A stretch of DNA of 59,289 bases from Virgisporangium aurantiacum (GTDB lineage: Bacteria > Actinomycetota > Actinomycetes > Mycobacteriales > Micromonosporaceae), in assembly GCF_016863635.1 (NCBI RefSeq), contig NZ_BOPG01000016.1:1-59289 (forward strand). Reading direction: 5' to 3'. Position 1 is the first letter of the stretch. The number at the start of each line of letters is the position of its first letter. This document shows positions 24,540-32,773 of this stretch, piece after piece. The notes beneath the pieces were generated by a model, which had not been told where the DNA came from, did no database searches, and saw nothing but the letters and a program-made list of their open reading frames with translations. The position numbers and the translations under genes were made by a program.

Positions 24540-26297
24540 ATGAAACGCCTGGCTTTGGCCGTGTTCGCCACGGTATCCGTGCTGCTCGTTGCGTCCGGCC
24601 CGGTTGTCGCGCGTCCCCTGGAACCGGTCCTGAAAACGCCGACCGCGACCGGAACCGGCGGTGCGGCCGCAACCGTCGATCTCCTCGGCACCCGCGCGGC
24701 CATCGACGTGCTCCGGGCCGGCGGCAACGCGGTCGACGCGGCCGTCGCGGCCGCGGCGGTGCTCGGGGTGGTCGAGCCGTTCTCGTGCGGCATCGGCGGT
24801 GGCGGGTTCATGACGATCTACCGGGCGAAAGACCGCTCGGTGCACACGATCGACCACCGCGAGGCGGCGCCGGCGACGATGCGGCCCGACTCCTTCTTCG
24901 CCAACGGGGCGGTGCTGCCGTTCAACGACGCCCGGTACAGCGGGCTGTCGGTGGGCGTGCCCGGCACCGTGCGGGGCTGGCAGGAGGCGCTGCGGCGGTT
25001 CGGCACGAAGCCGCTGGGCACGCTGCTGGTGCCGGCGATCCGCGCGGCCGCGGGCGGGTTCGAGGTCGACCAGACGTTCGCCGACCAGACCACCGCCAAC
25101 GTCCCCTGGTTCGACGACATCACCTCCACCCGCGCCCTCTACCTCGACCCCGACGGCACCGCGCCCGACGTCGGCACCACGTTCCGCAACCCCGACCTCG
25201 CCCGCACCTATGCCACGCTGGCGCTCTTCGGGCCCGACGCGTTCTACCGCGGGCCGATCGCCGACGCGATGGTGCGGGCCGTGGCCGCGCCGCCGGTTGC
25301 CGCGGGCGCCGACCACGTGTGGCGGCCCGGGCTGCTCGCGCCCGGCGACCTGCGCGCCTACCGGGCCATCGAGCGCGCGCCGACGCGGTCCGACTACCGG
25401 GGGCTGTCGATCTACAGCATGGGGCCGCCGTCGAGCGGCGGCAGCACTGTGGGCGAGGCGCTCAACATCCTCGACGCGCTGCCGTCCGCCAGCTGGCACG
25501 AATACCTGGAGGCGTCGCGCTACGCGTTCGCCGACCGGAACGCGTACGTGGCCGACCCGGCGTACTTCGACGTGCCGCTGCGCGGGCTGCTGTCCGACGG
25601 GTTCGCCGCCACGCGGGCGGCCCTGGTCACCGACCGCGCCGCCACCTCGCCGGTCGCACCCGGTGACCCGTACCCGTTCGAGGGGCGGGTCGCGCCCGGT
25701 CCGGCCGCAGCCGCGCCCACGGCGTCGCCGGTGGGGTCGTCCACGACGCACCTCACCGTGGCCGACAAGTGGGGCAACGTGGTGTCGTACACGTTCACGA
25801 TCGAGTCCACCGGCGGCAGCGGGATCGTGGTGCCCGGCTACGGGTTCCTGCTCAACAACGAGTTGACCGACTTCAACATCGACTCGACCACCCACCCGAA
25901 CCGGGCCGACGGCGGCAAGCGTCCGCGCAGTTCGATGTCGCCGACGATCGTGCTGCGCGGCGGCAAGCCGGTGCTGGCGCTCGGGTCACCGGGTGGGGCG
26001 ACGATCATCACGACGGTCGCCCAGATCCTGTTCGACTGGTACGGGCTCGGCACCCCGCTGCCGGCCGCGCTGGCCGCACCCCGGTTCAGCCAGCGCAACG
26101 CGGCCTCGACGGCGGTGGAGCCCGCGGCGTTGACCCTGCCGTTCGCGGCCGACCTGATCGCGCGCGGCCACCGGCTCACCCCGGGCGCCGAGATCGGCGC
26201 GGCAACCGCGATCGAGTTCGGTCCGCGCGGGCAGCTCACGGCGGTGGCCGAACCCGTACGACGCGGCGGCGGGTCGGCGGCGGTGGTGCGCCGCTGA
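24540..26297 (+). CDS. ggt: Gamma-glutamyltransferase, secreted
   Basis: Extracellular N-terminal-nucleophile enzyme of about 585 aa that cleaves the gamma-glutamyl bond of glutathione and similar compounds. A Sec signal peptide (about 1-25, ending VVAR) is followed by the large subunit (AAIDVLRAGGNAVDAAVAAAAVLGVVEPFSCG). Self-cleavage is expected before Thr402 in SSTTHLTVADKWGNVVSYT, freeing the catalytic threonine. A later GGSGIVVPGYGFLLNNELTDFN segment is also family-typical. GAGGAGG precedes the ATG closely. Actinobacteria often make mycothiol instead of glutathione, so the natural substrate may be another gamma-glutamyl compound (inference). Confidence 0.94.
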   Translation: MKRLALAVFATVSVLLVASGPVVARPLEPVLKTPTATGTGGAAATVDLLGTRAAIDVLRAGGNAVDAAVAAAAVLGVVEPFSCGIGGGGFMTIYRAKDRSVHTIDHREAAPATMRPDSFFANGAVLPFNDARYSGLSVGVPGTVRGWQEALRRFGTKPLGTLLVPAIRAAAGGFEVDQTFADQTTANVPWFDDITSTRALYLDPDGTAPDVGTTFRNPDLARTYATLALFGPDAFYRGPIADAMVRAVAAPPVAAGADHVWRPGLLAPGDLRAYRAIERAPTRSDYRGLSIYSMGPPSSGGSTVGEALNILDALPSASWHEYLEASRYAFADRNAYVADPAYFDVPLRGLLSDGFAATRAALVTDRAATSPVAPGDPYPFEGRVAPGPAAAAPTASPVGSSTTHLTVADKWGNVVSYTFTIESTGGSGIVVPGYGFLLNNELTDFNIDSTTHPNRADGGKRPRSSMSPTIVLRGGKPVLALGSPGGATIITTVAQILFDWYGLGTPLPAALAAPRFSQRNAASTAVEPAALTLPFAADLIARGHRLTPGAEIGAATAIEFGPRGQLTAVAEPVRRGGGSAAVVRR

Positions 26298-26322
26298 CCC
26301 GCCCGGTCGGGAGGTGGAGGAG

Positions 26323-26646
26323 CTAGATCAGGTCGTCGATCTGCTTGCGCAGCGACGCCTTGGGCCGGGCGCCGACCATCGAGCCGACGACCTCGCCCTT
26401 GCGGAACACCAGCAACGTCGGCATCGACATCACGCCGTAGGTGCGCACGGCCTCGGGGTTCGTGTCGGCGTCGAGCTTGGCGATCACCAGCCGGTCACCG
26501 TACTCCTCGGCCAGTTCGACGAGGCTCTTGGAGATCATGACGCAGGGCTTGCACCATTCGGCCCAGAAGTCGACGACGACCGGTCGGTCGTTGCCGAGCA
26601 CGACGTCGGCGAAAGTGGAATCGGTGACGGTGACGACGGTGCCCAT
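26323..26646 (-). CDS. trxA: Thioredoxin
   Basis: Cytoplasmic disulfide reductase of 107 aa. The active site is WCKPC (Cys32, Cys35), with Lys replacing the usual Gly of WCGPC. The cis-Pro segment MSMPTLLVF and VVVDFWAEWC are as expected. GAGGAG lies 4 nt before the ATG. The start lies inside the end of the upstream MerR reading frame (112-nt overlap), so the two genes are cotranscribed and may be translationally linked. Confidence 0.93.
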   Translation of the reverse strand: MGTVVTVTDSTFADVVLGNDRPVVVDFWAEWCKPCVMISKSLVELAEEYGDRLVIAKLDADTNPEAVRTYGVMSMPTLLVFRKGEVVGSMVGARPKASLRKQIDDLI

Positions 26647-27014
26647 GATTCTCCTCTGATTCTGGACTGGACGGCGCTCTCCAACTGAGCGCGCAGGTGC
26701 TCTCGAACGGCGGTGAGGCGGTCGACGCACTCGTCGACCTCGGCCAGCTTGCGCCGCAGCACCGCCACCGAGTCCGGACACACGTCGCCCGAGTCGTTGC
26801 CGGCCCGCAGGCACTCCACGAACGGCCGGATGTCGTCGAGGTCGAATCCGACCGCGAGCAGCGCCCGGATCTCGCGGACGACCCGCAGTTCGGCCTCCGC
26901 GTAGGTGCGGTACCCGCTGGCGGTGCGGTGCGGACGCAGCAGCCCGTGCGCCTCGTAGTAACGCAACGACCGGGCGCTGACACCGGCGCGCCCGGCCAGC
27001 TCACCGATCAGCAT
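26535..27014 (-). CDS. MerR-family regulator, probably redox-responsive
   Basis: About 159 aa. The N-terminal winged helix (MLIGELAGRAGVSARSLRYYEAHGLLRPHRTASGYRTY) is followed by a dimerisation helix and two cysteines (FVECLRAGNDSGDVCPDS) that could sense thiol state. The family body ends near residue 120; about 37 further residues are read from DNA that also encodes the start of thioredoxin in another frame, so the native stop seems to be lost. GGAGG precedes the ATG at 27014. The promoter has MerR features and overlaps a dyad. Confidence 0.87.
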   Translation of the reverse strand: MLIGELAGRAGVSARSLRYYEAHGLLRPHRTASGYRTYAEAELRVVREIRALLAVGFDLDDIRPFVECLRAGNDSGDVCPDSVAVLRRKLAEVDECVDRLTAVREHLRAQLESAVQSRIRGESWAPSSPSPIPLSPTSCSATTDRSSSTSGPNGASPAS

Positions 27015-27042
27015 CACGTACCTCCTACTTCCTCCCACCGCA

Positions 27043-27073
27043 AAGCTAAACCTTGTCACCGGCGTCAAGGCAA
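27043..27073 (-). promoter_or_regulatory. MerR-type promoter with 19-bp spacer and dyad
   Basis: On the minus strand, TTGCCT (27073-27068) and TAGCTT (27048-27043) are separated by 19 bp, the long spacer typical of MerR-activated promoters. The dyad CCTTGTCACCGGCGTCAAGG (27051-27070, 16 of 20 positions symmetric) fills the spacer and reaches into the -35 box. The transcript would start near 27036, ahead of merR and trx. Confidence 0.62.
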
Positions 27074-27177
27074 CGCCGCCCATGTGGTGGTCGCGTGTGC
27101 TCCGCCACGGTCGGTTGGCTTTCCGACACCGCGGCCGGAGTCCCGGTCCAAAACGACATTTTTCGCGCCCCGGGGTA

Positions 27178-27207
27178 TCGACAACTAGTTGAATTGGCAA
27201 GTAACAT
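27178..27207 (+). promoter_or_regulatory. Candidate promoter just ahead of a terminator
   Basis: TCGACA (27178-27183), an 18-bp spacer and TAACAT (27202-27207) form a reasonable sigma-70-like promoter. Its transcript would run straight into the hairpin at 27216, which would allow only a very short RNA unless read-through occurs. Confidence 0.35.
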
Positions 27208-27215
27208 TGCGACTC

Positions 27216-27255
27216 GGGCCGACCGCCTTCCCCCGTGGGTGGTCGGCCCTTTTCT
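27216..27255 (+). terminator. Rho-independent type terminator in the merR-VWA intergenic region
   Basis: GGGCCGACC (27216-27224) pairs with GGTCGGCCC (27241-27249), with further inner pairs, and is followed by TTTTCT. It lies in the 327-bp gap before the VWA gene, which otherwise holds only promoters. Confidence 0.65.
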
Positions 27256-27277
27256 ATGCCTCATGTACCGTTTCGCC

Positions 27278-27334
27278 GGTAACCATCCGTTACCTGAATC
27301 GATACCTCGATGCGCTTGTCGCCGGTGTTAGCGT
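27278..27334 (+). promoter_or_regulatory. Leaderless promoter of the VWA gene with upstream dyad
   Basis: TAGCGT (27329-27334) ends 7 nt before the ATG at 27342 and no ribosome site is present, so the mRNA is probably leaderless. The perfect dyad GGTAAC-N5-GTTACC (27278-27294) lies just upstream of the expected -35 position and may bind a regulator. Confidence 0.5.
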
Positions 27335-27341
27335 TGCGGCG

Positions 27342-29870
27342 ATGTCTGAAACCCCTTCTCGTTCGGGTGACCCCACGCCCGAGTCCGGTGGCCCCCGGGC
27401 CAGCGAGTCCCCGTGGGGTACACCCCCGTCCGCTGCGCGCCCCGAGCAGCCGGACCCCGCAGCCGCACCTCCCGCCGGCGCCCAGCCCGCCGGCACTCAG
27501 AGTGGTGCCCAGGGCCCGCCACTCCAGTGGCCCCCGGCCGGCGTGCCGGCGCAGCAGGCCCCGCCCCCGGCGCAGTACGGCACCCCCCGCCCGCCCGCCG
27601 ACCCCGGTGCGGCAACCCCGGGCGCCGTGGGTGGCCCGCCGCCGGTCATGTGGCCCGACCAGTCGTCGGCGCAGCAGGGTGCCCAGCCCGCGCAGCCGCT
27701 CGCCCCGCAGCAGGGTGCGCCGCAGCAGGGTGCCTATCCCGCGCAGCCGCCCGCCGGCCAGCCTGGTGCCTACCCGCCCGCCGGCCAGCCCGGTGCCTAT
27801 CCCGGCGCGCCGCAGCCCGGCGCGTACGCCGCCGGCGCCGAGCAACCGGGCGCTTATCCGCCCGGTACCTACCCGCCCGGTGCCTACCCACCCGGCGCAT
27901 ACCCGCCCGGTGCGCATCCGGCCAGTGCTCCCCCGGCCAGCGCTCCGCCCGCGCAGTACCCCGGAACACCCGCCGCACCGCCGGCGGTTCTCTGGCCGTC
28001 GGAGTCGGCGTCGCAGGCCGCCGGGCCGGCCGCCGGGGGGCAGCAGACCTATCCGTACCAGGCGTTCCCGGCCGTTCCGGTGGATTCGGAGGCGCCGGCC
28101 CAGCCGCCGGCAGGAGAGGCTCCGCCGCCGCGGCGTCGTCGTCGGGGGAAGAAGACCGCGCTGCTCGCGTTGGCGGTGCTGCTCGTGCTGGCGCTGCTCG
28201 GTGGCGGCGGGTTCGTCGGGTGGAAGTTCGTCAACGACGAGCGTAAGGATGACAAATCCGGCGCGGCCGCACCGGACAACTGTGGCAGCGCCACCAAGTT
28301 GCGGCTGATCGCGGCGCCCGACCTGGTGCCGGTGCTGGAGAGCGCGGTCCGCGCTACGGCGCCGGCGGCGGAGGGTGCGAAGTGCCCGGTCGTCTCGGTG
28401 ACGGCGCAGGAGCCGGCGGAGACGGTCGCGAACAAGGACCAGGCGCAGAACTACGACGGATGGGTGCCGTCGTCGACGGTCTGGTTGCGGCGGGGCGCCG
28501 CGGACAAGCTCGGCTTCGCGGCGACGGGGCAGACGCTCGCCCGCTCACCGATCGTCGTCGCGATGCCCAAGCCGTACGCGGAGAAGCTCGGGTGGCCCGC
28601 CAAGCAGCCCGCGTGGGCAGAGATCACTGCCCTGACGTACAGCCGAACGATCCCGAAGTTCAGCATGCCGGATCCACTGAAGGACACCACCGGCCTGCTC
28701 GCCACGCTCGCGGTCTACGGAGCGTTACAGCGGCGGACCCCGGACCCCGGCGTCGCCCAGTTGCAGGCGCTCACCCTGCGCAGCCGGCTGGCGGACCCCG
28801 CCGCCGACGTGCAGGACCTCCTCAAGAAGATGGCTGGGCAGAACAACCCGCAGGAGGCGGTCACGGCGATCGGCCTGTTCCCGACCACCGAGCAGAAGCT
28901 GTGGGCGTACGCCCGGGAGGCGCACGAGACGGAACTGGTGCCGTCGTACCAGCCCGACGCGCTGGCCGAGGCTGACTACCCGCTGGCCCTCAAGGACGGG
29001 ACAGACCAGGAGAAGAAGGCGATCGCGGACAAGCTGACGGCCTGGTTCGCCGGCCAGGAGGGCACCACGGCCCTGGCCAACCAGGGCTTCCGCGGCCCGC
29101 AGGGACGCGACGCCGGCAGCGCGCCGGCCGGGCCGGGCTTCGTCGCCAAGTACCCGCAGCCGTTCACGCCGCCGCAGGACCCGGCCGTGGTGAAGACGCT
29201 CACCGAGCAGTGGGCCCAGTACAAGAACCTGCAGTTCAACGTGCTGGTGCTGGTGGACGCGTCGGGGTCGATGAACGAGCCGATCACCGACCGGTCGGGC
29301 AACGTCACCACCAAGGCCGGGCTGCTGCAGAAGGCGGGCGTGCTCGCCACGGCGCTGTTCGGCGAGAACACCAGCGTCGGCATGTGGATGTTCGGGACGC
29401 CCAGCGCACAGAGCCCGCCGTACGTCGACGTGCTGCCGTTCGGTCCGCTCGACGAGCCGCTCGGCGGCACGACGCGCCGCAAGCGGATGGGCGAGGTGGC
29501 CGGCGCCTACACGGCACCGGCCGCCGCGGGCACGCCGCTGTTCGAGACGATCCTGCGGGCGAACGCCGACATGCAGAAGCGGTGGACCGCCGAGTCCGTC
29601 AACCTGATCGTGGTGCTCACCGACGGCCACGACCGCGACACCCCGTACGCCATGCCCAAGGCAGACTTCTTCTCGAAGCTGCAGGCCGGCCGCGACCCGA
29701 AGAAGCCGCTGCCGATCCACAGCATCGCCTACGGCGGCGACGCCGACCTGCCGACGCTCACCGAGCTCGCGAAGCTCACCGGTGGCGTGGCCGCCCCGTC
29801 GACGGACCCCGCCGACCTGGCCAGCGCCATGGCGAAGATCTTCCTCGCGGCACGGCAGGCCAAGAAATAA
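27342..29870 (+). CDS. Membrane-anchored substrate-binding and VWA domain protein
   Basis: About 842 aa. Residues 1-270 are a cytoplasmic low-complexity tail rich in Pro, Gly, Ala and Gln with many PGAYPPG-like repeats. One helix at about 272-294 (KKTALLALAVLLVLALLGGGGFVGW) is followed by an outer region resembling a type-2 periplasmic binding protein (about 305-620). A von Willebrand A domain with the MIDAS motif DASGSMN begins at about residue 639. This is a recognised actinobacterial architecture of unknown role, perhaps ligand-responsive adhesion or envelope protein assembly. The ATG at 27342 is chosen from its leaderless -10 box; upstream in-frame codons are non-homologous. Confidence 0.87.
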   Translation: MSETPSRSGDPTPESGGPRASESPWGTPPSAARPEQPDPAAAPPAGAQPAGTQSGAQGPPLQWPPAGVPAQQAPPPAQYGTPRPPADPGAATPGAVGGPPPVMWPDQSSAQQGAQPAQPLAPQQGAPQQGAYPAQPPAGQPGAYPPAGQPGAYPGAPQPGAYAAGAEQPGAYPPGTYPPGAYPPGAYPPGAHPASAPPASAPPAQYPGTPAAPPAVLWPSESASQAAGPAAGGQQTYPYQAFPAVPVDSEAPAQPPAGEAPPPRRRRRGKKTALLALAVLLVLALLGGGGFVGWKFVNDERKDDKSGAAAPDNCGSATKLRLIAAPDLVPVLESAVRATAPAAEGAKCPVVSVTAQEPAETVANKDQAQNYDGWVPSSTVWLRRGAADKLGFAATGQTLARSPIVVAMPKPYAEKLGWPAKQPAWAEITALTYSRTIPKFSMPDPLKDTTGLLATLAVYGALQRRTPDPGVAQLQALTLRSRLADPAADVQDLLKKMAGQNNPQEAVTAIGLFPTTEQKLWAYAREAHETELVPSYQPDALAEADYPLALKDGTDQEKKAIADKLTAWFAGQEGTTALANQGFRGPQGRDAGSAPAGPGFVAKYPQPFTPPQDPAVVKTLTEQWAQYKNLQFNVLVLVDASGSMNEPITDRSGNVTTKAGLLQKAGVLATALFGENTSVGMWMFGTPSAQSPPYVDVLPFGPLDEPLGGTTRRKRMGEVAGAYTAPAAAGTPLFETILRANADMQKRWTAESVNLIVVLTDGHDRDTPYAMPKADFFSKLQAGRDPKKPLPIHSIAYGGDADLPTLTELAKLTGGVAAPSTDPADLASAMAKIFLAARQAKK
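27700..27930 (+). repeat. Pro-Gly-Ala-Tyr-Pro repeat region in the VWA protein
   Basis: Within the coding sequence, degenerate units encoding PGAYPPA, QPGAYP, PPGTYPPG and PPGAYPPG follow each other. Several neighbouring units are nearly identical in DNA, for example TACCCGCCCGGTG-type stretches, suggesting expansion by slippage or recombination. Confidence 0.75.
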
Positions 29871-29877
29871 GAGCAGA

Positions 29878-29916
29878 AAAGCGATAGGGGACGCGCACCG
29901 CGTCCCCTATCGCTTT
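29878..29916. terminator. Bidirectional terminator, 18-bp perfect stem
   Basis: AAAGCGATAGGGGACGCG (29878-29895) pairs perfectly with 29899-29916 around the loop CAC. It starts 8 nt after the VWA stop and ends 7 nt before the stop of the convergent ABC ATPase gene, with A and T ends on both strands. Confidence 0.88.
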
Positions 29917-29923
29917 CAGCATT

Positions 29924-30751
29924 TCAGCCGTGCAGGCGGGGCACGTCCTCCAGCAGTTGCCGCGTGTACTCGTGCTCCGGGCGGAAGATGACGTCCTCGG
30001 TCGGGCCGCTCTCCACCAGCTTGCCGTGCTTCATCACCAGGATCCGGTCGCTGACGTAGCACGCCTGGCCGATGTCGTGCGTGATGAACAGGATCGTCAG
30101 GCCGGTGTCGGTGCGCAGGTCGGTGAGGACGTTCAGGATGTTCGCGCGCAGGGACGCGTCGAGCATCGAGGTCGCCTCGTCGGCGATGAGCAGCACGGGA
30201 CGCATCATCAGCGCCCGCGCGATCATCACCCGCTGCCGCTGCCCGCCCGACATCTGGTGCGGGTACTTGTCCAGCGAGTCCTTCTTCAGGCCCACCTGCT
30301 CGAGCGAGGCGAGCATCCGGTCCTCCAGGCTCTCGCCCTTCAGATCGAGCATCCCCTTGGAGCGGCTGAGCAGCCGCCGCACCGTGAAGAACTGGTTGAA
30401 CGCGCTGAACGGGTCCTGGAACACCGCCTGCACGTCGCGCCAGTAGGTGTGCAGGGCCTTGCCCTTGATCGTGGTGACGTCGGTGCCGTTGAGCTCGATC
30501 CGGCCGGACGTCGGCGGCATCAGCCGCAGGATCAGGCGGGCCAGCGTCGACTTGCCGCTGCCGCTCTCACCCACCACCGTGGTGATTTCGCCGGACCGGA
30601 TCGCGAACGACACGTCGTCGACCGCCTTGACGCCGCCCTTACCGAAGTACTTGTGCAGGCGGTCGACCTTGAGGATCTCCTTCCCCGGTTCGACGCCGTC
30701 CGGTTCGGCCTTGTCCGCCGGGGAGTCGGCCGGTTTCTCCAATGAGGTCAC
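29924..30751 (-). CDS. ABC transporter ATP-binding protein (DppF/OppF type)
   Basis: Cytoplasmic ATPase of about 275 aa, second of a heterodimeric pair. Walker A GESGSGKST, signature MSGGQRQRV and Walker B LLIADEATSMLD are present; the last differs from the usual ADEPTSALD in two positions. The GTG start overlaps the stop of the preceding ATPase (GTGA). It is the last gene of a five-gene operon and is followed by a strong terminator. It powers uptake of the oligomeric ligand bound by the protein encoded at 33781-35526. Confidence 0.93.
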   Translation of the reverse strand: MTSLEKPADSPADKAEPDGVEPGKEILKVDRLHKYFGKGGVKAVDDVSFAIRSGEITTVVGESGSGKSTLARLILRLMPPTSGRIELNGTDVTTIKGKALHTYWRDVQAVFQDPFSAFNQFFTVRRLLSRSKGMLDLKGESLEDRMLASLEQVGLKKDSLDKYPHQMSGGQRQRVMIARALMMRPVLLIADEATSMLDASLRANILNVLTDLRTDTGLTILFITHDIGQACYVSDRILVMKHGKLVESGPTEDVIFRPEHEYTRQLLEDVPRLHG

Positions 30752-31791
30752 AGCTTCGCCTCCACCGGCTCACCTGGGTGGTCCTTCGCCCACCAGCACG
30801 TCGCGTAGTGCCGCTCGTCGCCCACGATCGGCGGCTGCTCCGTGGTGCAGACGTCCATCGCCAGGCTGCACCGCGGGTGGAACCGGCACCCGGCCGGCGG
30901 GTCGGAGAGATCCGGCGGCGACCCCTTGATGCCGCTGATCCGCCGGGTGCGGATCTGCGGCTCCGGGACGAGCACCGACCCGATCAGGGCGCCCGTGTAC
31001 GGGTGCCGCGCCCGGTTGATGATCTCCTCGGTGGGACCGGTCTCGTGGATCTGCCCGGCGTACATGATCGCCACCCGGTCGGCGACCCGCCGGAGCACCG
31101 GCAGGTCGTGGGTGACGAAGATGATGCCGCTGACCAGCTGCTTCTGCAGCATCTCCCGCATCAGGTCGGTGACGATCCGCTGGCTCGACACGTCGAGCGC
31201 CGAGGTCGGTTCGTCGGCGATGAGCAGCTTCGGGTTCAGCAGCGTCGACAGCACGGTGACCACCCGCTGCTTCATGCCGCCGGAGAGCTGGTGCGGGTAG
31301 GCGTCGAGCACCCGCGCCGGCAGGTCGAGCTGGGCGAACCGCTCGGCCGCCCGGCCCTTCGCGTCGGACGCGCTGACCTTGCGGCCCTCGTGCGCCCGCA
31401 CGATCTGCACGGCGAAGTCGCCGACCCGCGCGGTGGGCGACAGCGAGTTCATCGCACCCTGCGGCAGCAGCGAGACGACCGTGCCCCGCCACTCCCGCGG
31501 CGGCGCCTTGTCGGGCTCGAAACTCAGCCGCTTGCCGGCGACGTCGAGCTCGCCGGCGAGCACGTGCAACGGCGGCACCGCGGTGAGCGACAGCACCGCC
31601 GCGAGCGTCGACTTGCCGCAGCCGGACTCGCCGGCGATGCCCAGCACCTCGCCCTCGTTGACGTACAGCGAGACGTCGTCGACGGCGATCGTGTCGGTGG
31701 TGCGGCCCGCGTACCCGGCCCGCAGTCCCCGTGCCGACAGAAGATGGTTCGTCGTGACGACTTCGTCGATCGATTTGACCTCTACGCTCAC
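30748..31791 (-). CDS. ABC transporter ATP-binding protein (DppD/OppD type)
   Basis: Cytoplasmic ATPase of about 347 aa. Walker A GESGCGKST, signature LSGGMKQRV and Walker B LLIADEPTSALD are all canonical. The C-terminal oligopeptide-family extension with a Cys cluster (CRFHPRCSLAMDVCTTEQP) is present; in the family it holds an Fe-S cluster. The GTG at 31791 overlaps the permease stop by 4 nt. Confidence 0.93.
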   Translation of the reverse strand: MSVEVKSIDEVVTTNHLLSARGLRAGYAGRTTDTIAVDDVSLYVNEGEVLGIAGESGCGKSTLAAVLSLTAVPPLHVLAGELDVAGKRLSFEPDKAPPREWRGTVVSLLPQGAMNSLSPTARVGDFAVQIVRAHEGRKVSASDAKGRAAERFAQLDLPARVLDAYPHQLSGGMKQRVVTVLSTLLNPKLLIADEPTSALDVSSQRIVTDLMREMLQKQLVSGIIFVTHDLPVLRRVADRVAIMYAGQIHETGPTEEIINRARHPYTGALIGSVLVPEPQIRTRRISGIKGSPPDLSDPPAGCRFHPRCSLAMDVCTTEQPPIVGDERHYATCWWAKDHPGEPVEAKL

Positions 31792-32771
31792 GCTTCCGCC
31801 GTCCGATCGCTTCTGACACCGCTGACGACCGGCGCGGCCGGCGCGGCCGGGCCGACCGGCGCGGACGCCGGCTGGTCGGCGTCGGCGACCGAGCCGCTGC
31901 CGGAGGCCGGCGTGGTCGTGCGCCGCCTGCGCAGCTTCGCGGAACCGCGCCGCAGCCGCGGATTGAAGACCTCGTCGAGGCTGGACTGCATCATCAGCAG
32001 CGAGAACGCGATCAGTGTGAGCAGCAGCGTCGGCGGGACGAACGCCCACCAGGCGCCGGTGCGCACCGCTTCCCAGGCCAACGACCAGTACAGCATCATG
32101 CCCAGCGACACCCCGTTGCTGGGCCCGAGGCCGAGCAGCGACAGCGCCGACTCGGCGAGCACCGCGCTGGCGACCTGGAGCACGAACGCCATCACGATGT
32201 AGCTGAGCATGTACGGAACGACGTCGAAGACGATGAGGCTGACAGTGCGGGCGCCGGACAACCGGGCGATGTCCAGATGCTCCCGGGCCCGCACGCTCGA
32301 CGCCTGTGCCCGTACCGCGCGGGCCAGCCAGGTCCAGCTCGTCGCCGCGATGACCAGCGCGACCCCGGTGGCCGAGCGGCTCTGCAACGCGATCGCGATG
32401 AGGATCAGCACGACGATCGGCGGGATCGTCAGCACCACGTTGGTGATGCCCATCAGCAGCTCGTCGAGCCACCCGCCGCGGTATCCGGCCAGAGTGCCGA
32501 TGACCAGGCCGACGACGGTCGCGACGAACCCGGCGATCAGGCCCACGTACAGCGACGTCCGGGTGCCGAAGATCAGGTTGGTCCACACGTCGTGACCGAG
32601 GTTGTCGGTGCCGAGCCACGCCTTGCTCGACGGCTCGTCGTACAGACCGCCGACGACGTCGGTGGGCACCTTGTCGGTGAGGACGTACGGGCCCAGCACG
32701 CCGAACAGCGTGATGGTCGCCGCGATGCCGAACGCCACCCAGAACCTGGGGCCGAACCGGATGAGTCCCAC
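31788..32771 (-). CDS. ABC transporter permease (DppC type)
   Basis: Inner-membrane permease of about 327 aa. Six helices are predicted, with the GTDNLGHDVWTNLIFGTRTSL segment and the EAA-like loop EHLDIARLSGARTVSLIVFDVVP. An Ala/Pro-rich cytoplasmic tail of about 45 residues (TTTPASGSGSVADADQPAS onward) extends beyond the family core. The GTG start lies 2 nt after the stop of the DppB-type gene, so translation is coupled. Confidence 0.92.
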   Translation of the reverse strand: MGLIRFGPRFWVAFGIAATITLFGVLGPYVLTDKVPTDVVGGLYDEPSSKAWLGTDNLGHDVWTNLIFGTRTSLYVGLIAGFVATVVGLVIGTLAGYRGGWLDELLMGITNVVLTIPPIVVLILIAIALQSRSATGVALVIAATSWTWLARAVRAQASSVRAREHLDIARLSGARTVSLIVFDVVPYMLSYIVMAFVLQVASAVLAESALSLLGLGPSNGVSLGMMLYWSLAWEAVRTGAWWAFVPPTLLLTLIAFSLLMMQSSLDEVFNPRLRRGSAKLRRRRTTTPASGSGSVADADQPASAPVGPAAPAAPVVSGVRSDRTAEA

Positions 32772-32773
32772 GG

